This document shows positions 1-9,191 of a DNA stretch of 64,000 bases, in pieces. This stretch comes from Sva-07 sp963715285 (GTDB lineage Bacteria; Actinomycetota; Acidimicrobiia; Acidimicrobiales; Ilumatobacteraceae), in contig CAVQRU010000008.1 of the NCBI GenBank assembly GCA_963715285.1, positions 1-64,000 of the forward strand, in the 5' to 3' direction. Numbering within the stretch: position 1 is the first letter of the stretch; the number at the start of each line of letters is the position of its first letter. Under the pieces are notes generated by a model that saw only the letters and a list, made by a program, of their open reading frames with translations, made no database searches and was not told the DNA's origin. The translations under genes were made by a program, and so were the position numbers.

Positions 1-1
1 C

Positions 2-397
2 GAGCGCAAGGAGAACGGCAAGGTCAAGATCGTCAAGAAGCACGAGACCCCGACGCGTGTCGGTGGCGTGGGTGGCGGAACCGTCGGCCTCGCAACCGGC
101 CTGGTCATCGCGCTGTTCCCCGCCGCTGCGATCGGCGGCGGATTGCTGGCTGCCACGACCGGTGGCGGCGCCGTGCTGGGTGCGCTCGCCGGGCACGCGG
201 CTGCGGGCATGAGCCGCAAGGATCTCAAGGAACTGGGCGAGCACCTCGACGCGGGGCAGGCCGGCCTCGTCGTGGTCGGAGTGTCCGACATGGGCGCCAA
301 GGTCGAGGCGGCGATGACCAAGGCCGACAAGGTCGAGGAGAAGCAGCTCGAGGCCGACACCGCCGAGATCGAGAAGGACGCCGCCGCCGAGGGCTGA
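2..397 (+). CDS. DUF1269-family membrane-associated protein, 5' partial
   Basis: The frame is open to the left edge, so the start lies outside the window; about 131 residues are visible. They open with a basic stretch (ERKENGKVKIVKK), followed by a Gly/Ala-rich hydrophobic segment containing GGTVGLATGLVIALFP and a glycine-zipper-like run, then GMSRKDLKELGEHL and GQAGLVVVGV, and an acidic/basic tail. This order matches DUF1269 proteins, which are membrane-associated and of unknown function. An internal GTG at 68 could be mistaken for the start, but the upstream codons are clearly part of the same domain. The next gene downstream, a broken marR, lies on the other strand. Confidence 0.75.
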   Translation, partial: ERKENGKVKIVKKHETPTRVGGVGGGTVGLATGLVIALFPAAAIGGGLLAATTGGGAVLGALAGHAAAGMSRKDLKELGEHLDAGQAGLVVVGVSDMGAKVEAAMTKADKVEEKQLEADTAEIEKDAAAEG

Positions 398-430
398 CAC
401 CGGTGGGGCGTCGATCGGCGCCGCGGTCAG

Positions 431-887
431 TCAGTCCGTCGGCGCGGTGCCCTCGAGTTCGTCCATGAGGGAGACGATCTCCTTGACGGTCGCCGACGCG
501 TCGGGCGCCATGTGCGCGAGGAGCGCCGCCCGTGGCCTGTCGCAGGTGGGCCGCGTCCGCGGCCGGTCAGCCGCACCTGGACACCGCGATGATCGCTCTC
601 GATTGTGCCGTAGGACCGCTGGATCAGCTCAGCCGCCTCCATGCGGTCGCGGAGCAGCTTGGTCGTCCCGCCACTCGTGAGGCCAACCACCTCACCGATC
701 GCGCCCGGCCGCGTGGGTCCGTCGAGATCGAGAAGACAGAAGACCAGGAGCGGTGCGTTCGTGACGAAGTCCGGAGCTGCTTCGTCGCTGCGGCCATCGA
801 GTCGGACACCGCCGAACCAAATCGGGCGAGCTGAAGGAGCAGCCGCTCAGCATTCTCGTGACGGGCTTCGGGCATGACCACCGACAT
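431..887 (-). pseudogene. MarR-family regulator broken by two frameshifts
   Basis: Three successive minus-strand frames join into one MarR-like protein of about 150 residues. It starts at the ATG ending at 887 (MSVVMPEARHENAERLL) and runs to about 770. A second frame carries the winged-helix part (VVGLTSGGTTKLLRDRM, then TIESDHRGVQVRLTGRG) to about 545. A third carries the C-terminal helix (ALLAHMAPDASATVKEIV) to the stop at 431-433. Each frame alone is too short to form the fold, and similarity to the family continues across both joins. Either the gene is dead or the assembly has two indels. Three other genes in the first 21 kb show the same type of defect. Confidence 0.6.
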
Positions 888-1010
888 TACAGCGTTCGCT
901 CCTGGTTGCGCCCAGGCGTCCGCCTGACGTGCTCGCACGAGCCCGCACTCGTGCGGAACGCCTCGACCTCTGCTGGGAGTCGAAGGGATCGGCGACCACG
1001 ATGTTCAGGC

Positions 1011-1433
1011 TCAGTGAGCGAAGAATTCGTCGCTGCGCTCGCTGCCGAAGAGGATCCACAGGATGATCAGACCGAACATGGTGGTGAACGCGGCGGACAA
1101 CTGCTGCTCACCGTGGAGGGCGAAGATGCCCCAGATGCCGCCGGCGACGTGGAAGATCGTCACGATGCCGAACAACCAGCGCACGATGTTGCTCCCGTTG
1201 CGCAGTGCCAGTGCCAGCAGGATGATGACGACCCCGGCGATCATCAAGCCGATGCCGGTGCCGAGCAGTGTGTTCTCGGTCATGCCGGACTCGGCGATGA
1301 GGTTCTCGTCGCTCTTGTCGAGCATGAGAACGAGCCCGAGGATCAACGAGGCGATGCCCTGGATGAGGCCGAGTACGACGAGCAGTGTCACGCCGCCGGG
1401 TCGTGCGACGTGTGGTGTTGGTGCAGACGACAT
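1011..1433 (-). CDS. Small four-helix integral membrane protein
   Basis: The protein has 140 residues with four hydrophobic segments: about 15-38, 55-78, 85-104 and 112-130. I chose the ATG ending at 1433 (MSSAPTPHVARPGG) because the upstream codons in frame are Arg-rich and uncharacteristic, and a GGGGAA stretch precedes this start. The ending LFGSERSDEFFAH closely resembles LFGTEKAKSFFAR at the end of the membrane protein at 17565-17963. The two share length and topology and are probably paralogues. No function is known to me. Confidence 0.7.
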   Translation of the reverse strand: MSSAPTPHVARPGGVTLLVVLGLIQGIASLILGLVLMLDKSDENLIAESGMTENTLLGTGIGLMIAGVVIILLALALRNGSNIVRWLFGIVTIFHVAGGIWGIFALHGEQQLSAAFTTMFGLIILWILFGSERSDEFFAH

Positions 1434-1615
1434 GGTTGGTTCCCCGCTCGCGGAGTTCGATTCCGCACGCTGACGAGTCGGCCGCCGAGATGGTCGGTTG
1501 ACGTCCGGAGACCAACCAGATCGCTGCGCACCGAGCAAGTGAATGCCTGTAGTGACGACTACCCTCCGTCAGCGATCCGGTCAGGAACACCCGACGAAGA
1601 CGAGTGCGCAACCAC

Positions 1616-1774
1616 ATGTCCATTTCCGGCGAGCCCCCCGAGTCGGCCGAGCTGACCGAGACCCCGATGCCCAATCTCGGCAACCCGCTTCCGAGCTTCT
1701 CGCTGAGCTCATCGGGGGTCACACTCGATCACGCTGACGCCGGCGAATCGACCGGTGCCCTGGCGGCGCCATGA
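1616..1774 (+). CDS. Possible 52-residue ORF coupled to the UbiB gene
   Basis: An ATG at 1616 opens 52 codons (MSISGEPPESAELTETPMPN and onward, rich in Pro, Ser and Leu). Its TGA at 1772-1774 overlaps the ATG at 1771 of the UbiB gene in an ATGA arrangement typical of translational coupling. I recognise no domain and see no clear ribosome binding site, so this is a weak call resting on the overlap. The 182 bases before it, back to the divergent membrane protein at 1433, hold the presumed divergent promoters but no motif I can name. Confidence 0.3.
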   Translation: MSISGEPPESAELTETPMPNLGNPLPSFSLSSSGVTLDHADAGESTGALAAP

Positions 1775-3697
1775 CCGTCGCGTTGTGGTTCTTCGTCATC
1801 GTGCTCGGTTGGTGGCTGGTCACGGTCCTCGCCGGCCGGTTGCTCGGCGCTCGACGCGGCTGGCTCTCGCTGGCGCTCGCAGGTCTCGCCGGGTTCGCCT
1901 TGGGGCTCGTGACTGCGGGAGAGCTGACCGACTGGGAGTGGCGATCGCTCGACATGGTCCTCGTCACCCTGGCGCTCGCGCTGATCTTCACGATGGCGTT
2001 CGCTCTGGCGATCGACCTCGCGGCGCCGGTCGGCTCCCTGGCACACGACAACGCAGCGGGCCTCGTCACGATTCGGAACCCGGTTCGGGCAGCACGGTCG
2101 AAGATCGCCCCGTTTCGCCGTTACCGCGAGGTCCTCGCGATCGCCCGGCAGGAGGGCGTGCTCTCACGCACGGTGACGCATGACGAACTCCCCGCCGGCG
2201 TGCGGCGGACCCTGGAGTTCGCTGGTGGCATCTTCGTCAAGCTCGGTCAGGTCGCCTCGACCCGGACCGATGTGCTGCCGGCAGCATGGTGCAACGAACT
2301 GTCGTTGCTGCGCAGCGCTGCGGAACCCCAGCCCGAGGCCGTGATCCGTCCACACCTGATCGAGCAACTCGGCGGACCACCCGAGGAGCGTTTCGCCTCG
2401 TTCGACTGGACCCCGCTCGCGAAGTGCATCCATCGCACAGGTGTATCGAGCGACGCTTCCGGCCGGCGGCGACGTGGTCGTCAAGGTGCAGCGGACCGGG
2501 CTCGACGACACGATTGCCACCGATCGCGCGGCGATCATGCAGATCGCCGAACTGATCCAGCGGCGGACCGCACTCGGGTTGTCGGTCCAGCCGGCCGACC
2601 TCGCAGAGGAGTTCATCGTGAGCGTCGAGGAAGAACTCGACTTCAGCGTCGAGGCGAACAACGCGCTCGTGCTCGCCGCAGGACTCGCGGACATCGACGG
2701 CATTCGCGTTCCGACGATCCACCGGGAACTGTCGACGAGCAAGGTCCTGACCGAGGAGTACGTGGCCGCGCCGAGCATCGTCGACGGCGACGCGATCGCC
2801 GCGCTCGGGATCGATCGAGCGCAGCTCGCCGACCGGCTCATCGAGGCCTTCCTGCACCAGATCTTCGACGTCGGCGTCTTCCACGCCGACCCGCACCCCG
2901 GCAACATTCTCATCGAACCCGACGGCACCATCGTGCTGATCGACCTCGGAGCGGTCGGCAGGATCGGCCCGGGGCACCGGGTTGCCGTGCTCGATCTCCT
3001 GGCCGCGGCTGCGGTCGGCGACGCTGTCGGTCTGCGTCAGGCACTCGAGCGGATCGCGCTGTTCGATCGCCGTCTCGACACCAGGATGCTCGATGCCGCG
3101 CTGGAGACGTTCCTCGGCCGGCACATGAGCACGGGCGGCGGCATCACAGCGGCCGCATTCGAGGACCTGGCGTCGCTGATCGGTCAGTTCGGCATCCGCC
3201 TGCCGGCGTGGTTCGGAACGCTCACCCGCACGATGGTGTCGTTGGAGGGGACGCTGACGACGATCGACCCGGAGTTCTCGCTGGTCGATGCCGCCCGGCG
3301 GCACGCCGAAGCGAGCATGGGCCGACCCACCGTGAGCGGCCTCAAGGACACGGTGGAACAGGAACTGCTCCATCAGCTCCCGCGTCTGCGCCGCGTGCCC
3401 GAACGCGTCGACGAACTGTTCGGTCAGCTGCTCGCCGGACAGCTGTCGGCCAGCGTGTCGTTCCTCTCCGACGAGCGCGACACCAGACTGATCACGCGGC
3501 TCGTCGATCGTCTCGTGCTCGCGATCATCGCTGCGGCCACCGGCATCGGAGCCACGATCCTGCTCGGCGTCGAGTTCGGACCCACCCTCGGTGGCACGGT
3601 CTCGATCAACGAGGTGCTCGGCTACTTCGGCATCGTTGCCGCTTCGATCCTGGCGCTCCGCGTGGTGGCGGGGGTCGTCCGTGACGGCGTCGTCTAG
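1771..3697 (+). pseudogene. UbiB/ABC1-family atypical kinase with one frameshift
   Basis: Joining two frames gives a 641-residue ABC1/UbiB protein. The first frame (1771 to about 2421) has three N-terminal membrane helices and the family motif FVKLGQVASTRTDVLP (KxGQ). The second frame resumes at the Ala-rich loop ASIAQVYRAT, followed by VVVKVQRTG with the ATP-binding Lys, HADPHPGNI and VLIDLGAVG (metal-binding Asp), and ends with two C-terminal helices. The break is a single extra A within 2422-2423: removing it turns GCGAAGTGCATCC into Ala-Ser-Ala-Ser. Family members support ubiquinone biosynthesis or lipid metabolism through an unusual ATPase activity; the substrate here is unknown. Intact kinase motifs suggest recent damage or a sequencing error. 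Confidence 0.8.
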
Positions 3698-3792
3698 CGT
3701 TCCGAAGTGCTCCTCGCACGGGTTGCCGCCGACTTCCCGACCGATGGCGATGTCGTCGACGTGGCCCGGGGCATGACCGCTGCCGTCGCTGG

Positions 3793-5262
3793 TCAGCGAC
3801 GCTTGGTGTCCGACGGTCGCGGCTCGAACTCGGCCGGGATCCGTTCGGACTCGATCGCCGCGACGAGTGCGGCGTGGTCCTGTTCGTTGACGTCCGCATA
3901 CGACGTCGCGAAGTCCGCCACGGATTGGTCGAACTCGTCGGTGTCTCCCAGGTACGCCGAGATCGACACACGGAAGCCCGAGCGGGCGTGGGCGCGGGCG
4001 AGCGTGACGCCGCACACGTCCGCGTACGAGGTGAGGGCCCCTGGCGTGAGATGGGTGACGTCGATCGAGGCCTTCCCGTCCCACAGCTGGCGCACGTAGA
4101 AGTCGTGCAGTCTGTCGTCGAGCGCGCGTAGCCGGTACCACCCGAGCAACGGATCGCTGGCGGTCTGCATGAGGCGCTGGCCCTCGACGACTCGTTGTCC
4201 GCGGTTGTCGTAGGGAGACGGACCGCAATAGGGCTCGAGCACCGAACGCTTGGCCTCCTTCAACTGCAGCAGCAGCGGGTCGGCCTCGTTCAACCCCACC
4301 ATCAACACGACCATCGCACGCGTGCCGACACTGCCGACACCGACCACCTTCCGTGCGAGATGCACGTAGCGGTACCCGTCGAGCAGGTGCTGATGTTGCG
4401 TCGACAGACTCGCCCGGTACTGCTGCAGGAATTCCCGTATCACGCCGACGTAGCGTCGCCGCCCGCGGTCGTCGAGCAGATCGTCGATCGGAACCAGGAG
4501 CGGCGGTTGACGAGCGAAGCGCAGATCGCCGTCACTGTCGTCGATGAGCTTCGTGAACGCCGAGAGATGGTTCCGCGTCATGCCCTTCCGAACGTCGTGT
4601 TCCAGGCGCGCCGAGAGTTTCTTGTCACCCCTGCTCTGGATCATGTGCAGCAGGTCACCGACGTCCAGGCGGGCGTGCCACACCTCGAGGTTGCTCATCC
4701 CGGCGAGCTCGGCCATCCGCTCGCGGTAGCCCCGCACGCTCGCCGTCACCGCCGATCGCCGCTCCGACTTGCTGAACCCGAGGTCACGAGCTGCGACCTC
4801 GATGCTCGCTGCGAGGCGCTTGACGTCCCACTCCCATGGCCCGGGCACCGTCTCGTCGAAGTCGTTGATGTCGAAGACGTGCGACCGTTCGGGTGTGTCG
4901 AAGATGCCGAAGTTGACGAGGTGGGCGTCGCCGCACAGCTGTGCCCGCAGGCCGCTCGTGCGAGTGGTCGCCAGGTCGCCGGCCATGATTGCTGCGCCCC
5001 CGCGATAGAACGCGAACGCCGACCCCGCCATTCGCCCGTGGCGCAAGGGAACCAGCGCCGCGTCACGCCCGGCTGCCTGACGCTCGAGCACGGACACCGG
5101 GTCGACACGAGTGGCGTCGGGAGTCCATCGGCCGTGGGCACCGAGCGGTACACGGTCCCGCGCGGCGCGTCCACGCGCCACCCGCTCGCGCACGCTCATC
5201 GGCGGGAGTGGTTCGACTTCCGGGAGCCGCATGCGCCCCGCAGTCGAGGACGATTCGGTCAT
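3793..5262 (-). CDS. DUF2252 family protein
   Basis: The 489-residue protein matches DUF2252 throughout, including LVPLRHGRMAGSAFAFYRG, LCGDAHLVNFGIFDTPE and VFDINDFDET. The GDAHLxNFG and DxNDFD pair resembles the catalytic loop and metal-binding motif of aminoglycoside-phosphotransferase-like kinases, so a kinase fold is likely though no substrate is established for the family. There is no signal peptide or membrane helix. The start at 5262 (MTESSSTAGRMRLPEVEP) is preceded by AGAGTCCGAGGCACC. It lies just downstream of the flippase-kinase fusion on the same strand with a 22-base gap and could be cotranscribed. Neighbouring UbiB and the fusion are also kinase-fold proteins. Confidence 0.85.
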   Translation of the reverse strand: MTESSSTAGRMRLPEVEPLPPMSVRERVARGRAARDRVPLGAHGRWTPDATRVDPVSVLERQAAGRDAALVPLRHGRMAGSAFAFYRGGAAIMAGDLATTRTSGLRAQLCGDAHLVNFGIFDTPERSHVFDINDFDETVPGPWEWDVKRLAASIEVAARDLGFSKSERRSAVTASVRGYRERMAELAGMSNLEVWHARLDVGDLLHMIQSRGDKKLSARLEHDVRKGMTRNHLSAFTKLIDDSDGDLRFARQPPLLVPIDDLLDDRGRRRYVGVIREFLQQYRASLSTQHQHLLDGYRYVHLARKVVGVGSVGTRAMVVLMVGLNEADPLLLQLKEAKRSVLEPYCGPSPYDNRGQRVVEGQRLMQTASDPLLGWYRLRALDDRLHDFYVRQLWDGKASIDVTHLTPGALTSYADVCGVTLARAHARSGFRVSISAYLGDTDEFDQSVADFATSYADVNEQDHAALVAAIESERIPAEFEPRPSDTKRR

Positions 5263-5284
5263 GGTGCCTCGGACTCTCTCGTGT

Positions 5285-7720
5285 TCACAGGTACTCGTGG
5301 CGTTCCAGCCACTGGAAGCACAGCCACCCCGGCAGGATCGGGATCCAGAAGGTGAACAACCGGTAGAGGAACACTGCCGGGACGGCGACCGTGTTGTCGA
5401 GTCCGGCGGCGACGAGCCCGGCGATCAACGCCGCCTCGACCGCGCCGAGTCCGCCCGGAGTGGGAGCAGCCTGCGCGACCGCCGAGCCGACGAGGAAAAC
5501 CGCACCGACGGTCGCGAAGGCGAGCCCGCCGCCGAAGGCCTCGACGCTGAAGTACAGCGTGGTGAGGTAGGCGAACGTGACGAGCATCGAGCCGCCGAGC
5601 AGCAGCGCCACCTTTCCCGGCCGCCGCAACACCGTGCTCACGCCGTCGAAGGCCTGCCGGAGGATCGGCACGAGCTTCTCGCGAAGCATCCGTCGGGTGC
5701 TCGGGATGGCGAGGGAGATCAACATGAGGGCGACCACGATGGCGATCCCGATCAGGAAGTACTTCGGGTCGGGCAGCCGGAAGCTCCCGAACGCGTCACG
5801 TCCCGCCCACACGATGAACACCCCGATCAACGTCACGTGGCCGATCAGACCGCCGACGGTGTTGAGCCCGATGCCCGAGGCGGCGACGGCCTTCTCGACA
5901 CCCTGCTTCTGGAGGAACCGCATGTTGAGGGCCATCCCGCCGAGGCCGGCCGGCGCGAGCTTGCTGGCGAACGACGACCCGAACGAGGCGGTCACCAGCG
6001 GACCGACGGGTAGCCGCTCCGGAATGGAGCCGGCCAGGCTCATCGACGCGGCGATGTAGGTCATGGCCGAGGCGAGGACGATCGCCGGGGTCCACGCCCA
6101 GTTGGCATCCTTGACCTGCGTGGCAATACCCGGAATGTCGGCGAATTGAGGGAAGAGGAAGTACGTCGCCAGCACGAGTGCGACCACCATGACGATGGTG
6201 TTGCGGCTCGCGCGTTCGAGTTGTGCGTATTCGACGGTCTCGACGTGGCACCGCTCGATCACCTCGTCGCGGAGTTCCTCGAGCAGCCCTGAGTGCTCCT
6301 TCAAGGCGGTCTGGGTCGCGCCACTGAGGGCCTTCGTCTGCAACCTCGGTAGGGCCTGGCCGACCGCCTCGGCGCCGATCGTGTCGATGGCCGAGCCGAC
6401 CGCACGTTCGGCACCGACCACCACCGCCAGCGAGCACAGGAGCTGGGCCACGTCAGCGTCGAGGATCTCGTCGGGGACTGCGATCTCCGAGAACCCGAAG
6501 TCGATCATCGACGGCACGCCGTCGGCGCCGACGAACACATTCGCGCGACGGAGGTCACGGTGGGCGATGCGGTGTCGGCGCAACACGCCGACCTGGGCCC
6601 AGATCTGGTTCATCAGTTCGTCGGTCACCGCATCGTCGTCGAGTCCGTCGAGCGAGACACCGTCGATCATGTCGTAGGCCAGCAGCATGGAGTCGGTGCC
6701 GACATCGACGACGCCGCGCAACCGTGGCGTCCGGACTCCCACGTCGCGTGCGAGCAGGGCGATCAACGCCTCGTGTTCGATGGTGCGTCGCAGCGACGAG
6801 AACGGCCGGTCGTCGCCGACGTTCTTCAGCCGGAAGAACCGATAGACCCGGAACATCAGGTCGGCAGCGCGCTCCTGCGGCCCGAGCACCTTGACGAACA
6901 GACCGGCGCCGTCGTCGAGGGTGGCGAAGTAGGGCGTCGAGCCGCGGGCGTCGACCTTGGCCTGGCGTACCCCGGACGTGTGCAATCCTGCGTCGGCGAG
7001 CGCGAAGCCGATGGCGTCGAGCGTGGGCCGGCGATCGGGACGCCCGAATGCGAGCAGCACGAGCGTGCCGACCACCGCCCCGAGCGGGAGCGCCACGAGC
7101 GCATCGGCCGGGAGCCTGACCGACACGACCACGGTGACGAGCGTGTACATCGTGATCAGCCCGATGCCGAAGCGCCGCCAACGGCGCGACACGAAGGGCG
7201 CAACAACGATGAAGGACGCAGACATCACGGCCAGACCGGGCGCCACGGACACGACGTCGGTGCCGAACCCCGCGCGTGCGGCCAATTCGTTGATCACCAT
7301 CTCCGACGCATCCCGGTCGACGAACTGCTGCACCAGCGTCATCAGCAGCGAGGCGACGAACGAGGAGAGGAAGATGTAGCCGAAGAGCCGGTATCGCTTG
7401 GTGATCAGGGGCAACAGGTAGAGGCTGATCAGGACGATGCCGCCGAGGAACTGGATGACCCCGTTCAGGACTCGTTCGATGGTCGAGCTCACGAAGCCGA
7501 GGAGCGCGATCAGGTCTTCTTCGAACCCCACGACGGAGTCCTGGGCCCAGCGGGTCAGCGCCATCGTGACCAACGTGACGACACCGAAGACGATCAGACG
7601 AAGGACGTCCTCGGGGGACCGGGTGTAGCGACGCGTCCCCTCCTCCCGCGATCCCTCCCCCGTGATGTCCGAGATGATCGAGTGCGTCCGGTCTGACGCG
7701 ATCGCTGAAATGGAACTCAT
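5285..7720 (-). CDS. Kinase-like domain fused to YbhN/MprF-type flippase domain
   Basis: The 811-residue protein has three parts. Residues about 35-225 hold several membrane helices. Residues about 255-460 form a cytoplasmic kinase-like domain with LFVKVLGP (Lys), AHRDLRRANVFV (HRD loop with Asn) and SMIDFGFSE (DFG). Residues about 505-800 form a UPF0104/LPG-synthase-like transmembrane domain with PTPGGLGAVEAALIAGL, a family hallmark. UPF0104 domains move lipids across the membrane, as the MprF N-terminus does. The kinase domain may phosphorylate a lipid or regulate flipping; this is inference. I preferred the ATG ending at 7720 (MSSISAIASD) over one 43 codons upstream, which would overlap the divergent PAP2 promoter region. 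Confidence 0.8.
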   Translation of the reverse strand: MSSISAIASDRTHSIISDITGEGSREEGTRRYTRSPEDVLRLIVFGVVTLVTMALTRWAQDSVVGFEEDLIALLGFVSSTIERVLNGVIQFLGGIVLISLYLLPLITKRYRLFGYIFLSSFVASLLMTLVQQFVDRDASEMVINELAARAGFGTDVVSVAPGLAVMSASFIVVAPFVSRRWRRFGIGLITMYTLVTVVVSVRLPADALVALPLGAVVGTLVLLAFGRPDRRPTLDAIGFALADAGLHTSGVRQAKVDARGSTPYFATLDDGAGLFVKVLGPQERAADLMFRVYRFFRLKNVGDDRPFSSLRRTIEHEALIALLARDVGVRTPRLRGVVDVGTDSMLLAYDMIDGVSLDGLDDDAVTDELMNQIWAQVGVLRRHRIAHRDLRRANVFVGADGVPSMIDFGFSEIAVPDEILDADVAQLLCSLAVVVGAERAVGSAIDTIGAEAVGQALPRLQTKALSGATQTALKEHSGLLEELRDEVIERCHVETVEYAQLERASRNTIVMVVALVLATYFLFPQFADIPGIATQVKDANWAWTPAIVLASAMTYIAASMSLAGSIPERLPVGPLVTASFGSSFASKLAPAGLGGMALNMRFLQKQGVEKAVAASGIGLNTVGGLIGHVTLIGVFIVWAGRDAFGSFRLPDPKYFLIGIAIVVALMLISLAIPSTRRMLREKLVPILRQAFDGVSTVLRRPGKVALLLGGSMLVTFAYLTTLYFSVEAFGGGLAFATVGAVFLVGSAVAQAAPTPGGLGAVEAALIAGLVAAGLDNTVAVPAVFLYRLFTFWIPILPGWLCFQWLERHEYL

Positions 7721-7839
7721 GGGTGACGGCGCTTCCTGTCGTGGTGCGTGGGTGCCACGTCGCGAGGGCTCATCGACGTGGAGTCGTTCGGTGGCGAAGC
7801 GATCATTCTTGCGCAGATGGCTTCCTTCGACAGTCATCG

Positions 7840-8514
7840 ATGTGCTCAACTGCTTCGGTGACGTCCGTCGAGCCGACCGAGCGCCCGCGACTCGGTGGGC
7901 TCCGGTACCCCTCGTTCATCGTGGGCGCCGCGGTGGTCGGCCTGGCGATGTCGTACCTCGTGGCGATCCGGACGCCGGTGCCGAGCTGGGAACTGAGCCT
8001 CACCGAGTGGATCAACGACGCTCCCGCCGGCGCCGCAACCGTGCTGTATCCGGTCATGCAGTTCGGAACGCTGGGTGGCCCACTGCTCGTGGCGATCGCC
8101 ATCGCGATCTTCAAACGTGACTGGCTGCTGAGTGCCGCCACGATCGTCGTCGGTCTCGTGACCTGGTTCGCCGCCAAAGGGGTCAAGCGGCTGGTCGAGC
8201 GGGATCGCCCGGCCAGCTACCTGCCCGAGATCGTCGTCCGTGAGGGCGACGGCACCGGGCTGGGTTACGTGTCGGGGCACAGCGCGGTTGCCGCAGCGAC
8301 CGCCGTCATGGCGATGGCAGCTCTGCCACCGCGCTGGCGACCACTGATGGCCGTCGTGGCGCTCCTCGTCGGGCTCGCACGCGTGGTGCACGGCGTGCAC
8401 CTACCCGCCGACCTCGTCGGTGGATGGAGCCTCGGGGTTCTCATCGCGATGGGCGCGCTGTGGGTCGTGGATCGCATCGGAGTCGTCGCCTCGCCGTCGG
8501 TGGAACCGGCATGA
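7840..8514 (+). CDS. PAP2-family membrane phosphatase
   Basis: The 224-residue membrane protein carries all three PAP2 motifs: KRLVERDRP (K-x6-RP), YVSGHSA with the catalytic-site His, and RVVHGVHLPAD (R-x5-H-x3-D). PAP2 enzymes remove phosphate from lipid substrates such as phosphatidic acid or undecaprenyl diphosphate at the outer membrane face. Five to six helices are visible. The ATG at 7840 was chosen since upstream codons in frame are Arg-rich and overlap the divergent gene. The stop overlaps the start of a second PAP2 gene, so the pair is probably coupled. The neighbouring divergent flippase-kinase suggests work on a common lipid. Confidence 0.85.
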   Translation: MCSTASVTSVEPTERPRLGGLRYPSFIVGAAVVGLAMSYLVAIRTPVPSWELSLTEWINDAPAGAATVLYPVMQFGTLGGPLLVAIAIAIFKRDWLLSAATIVVGLVTWFAAKGVKRLVERDRPASYLPEIVVREGDGTGLGYVSGHSAVAAATAVMAMAALPPRWRPLMAVVALLVGLARVVHGVHLPADLVGGWSLGVLIAMGALWVVDRIGVVASPSVEPA

Positions 8515-9182
8515 CCACACCGACTGCCGCTGATCGCCGTACGTGGCTCATCGCCTTCGCGATCGCCGTGGCCATCGCCCTGCTCGCCGGGCTCGTCGCG
8601 TCGACCGGCGAGGTCCCGGGCTGGGAGCAGTCGATCTTCCATGCGATCAACGATCTCCCGGACTGGCTCGAGCAGCCGATGTGGGTCTTCCAGCTGGCGG
8701 GCCTGCTGCTCGTACCACTCCTGATCGCCGTGATCGCGGCCGCCTTCAAGCAGTGGTGGCTTGCGATCGCACTGGTGATCTTCATCCCGCTGAAGCTCTT
8801 CGTCGAGAAGGGCATCGTGAAGCAACTCGTCGAACGCGAGCGTCCCGGCACCACCATCTGCGGCTACGACGCCGCCAATCCGGACGCATTCGACACCTCG
8901 TGCGGTCACTTCCGCGGCGACGTTCCGCTGGAGGGCCTCTCGTTCGTGTCAGGGCACGCCATCATCGCGTGGGGGGTTGCTGCGCTGCTGTGGACCGTAC
9001 TGCCGGGGCGTTGGCGATGGATCCCGGTCGGTATCGCGACGCTCAACGCGATCGCCCGGGTGTACCTCGGGGCGCACAATCCCCTCGACGTCGTCGGCGG
9101 CGGCGCCATCGGAATCGCCATTGCTGCATTGCTGATCGTGGCCGTCGGCATGATCCAGCACCGTCGACCGACCGACCGATAG
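8511..9182 (+). CDS. Second PAP2-family membrane phosphatase
   Basis: The 223-residue protein begins at an ATG overlapping the preceding stop (ATGA at 8511-8514). It has the PAP2 signature set KQLVERERP, FVSGHAI and RVYLGAHNPLD, separated by membrane helices. Between motifs 1 and 2 lies a loop of about 30 residues with two Cys (TTICGYDAANPDAF and TSCGHF) that could form a disulfide outside the cell. The tandem PAP2 pair is probably a duplication, though the second copy has diverged and gained this loop. Substrate is unknown; undecaprenyl diphosphate or phosphatidylglycerol phosphate are the usual possibilities. Confidence 0.85.
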   Translation: MTTPTAADRRTWLIAFAIAVAIALLAGLVASTGEVPGWEQSIFHAINDLPDWLEQPMWVFQLAGLLLVPLLIAVIAAAFKQWWLAIALVIFIPLKLFVEKGIVKQLVERERPGTTICGYDAANPDAFDTSCGHFRGDVPLEGLSFVSGHAIIAWGVAALLWTVLPGRWRWIPVGIATLNAIARVYLGAHNPLDVVGGGAIGIAIAALLIVAVGMIQHRRPTDR

Positions 9183-9191
9183 CGTTGCGCC

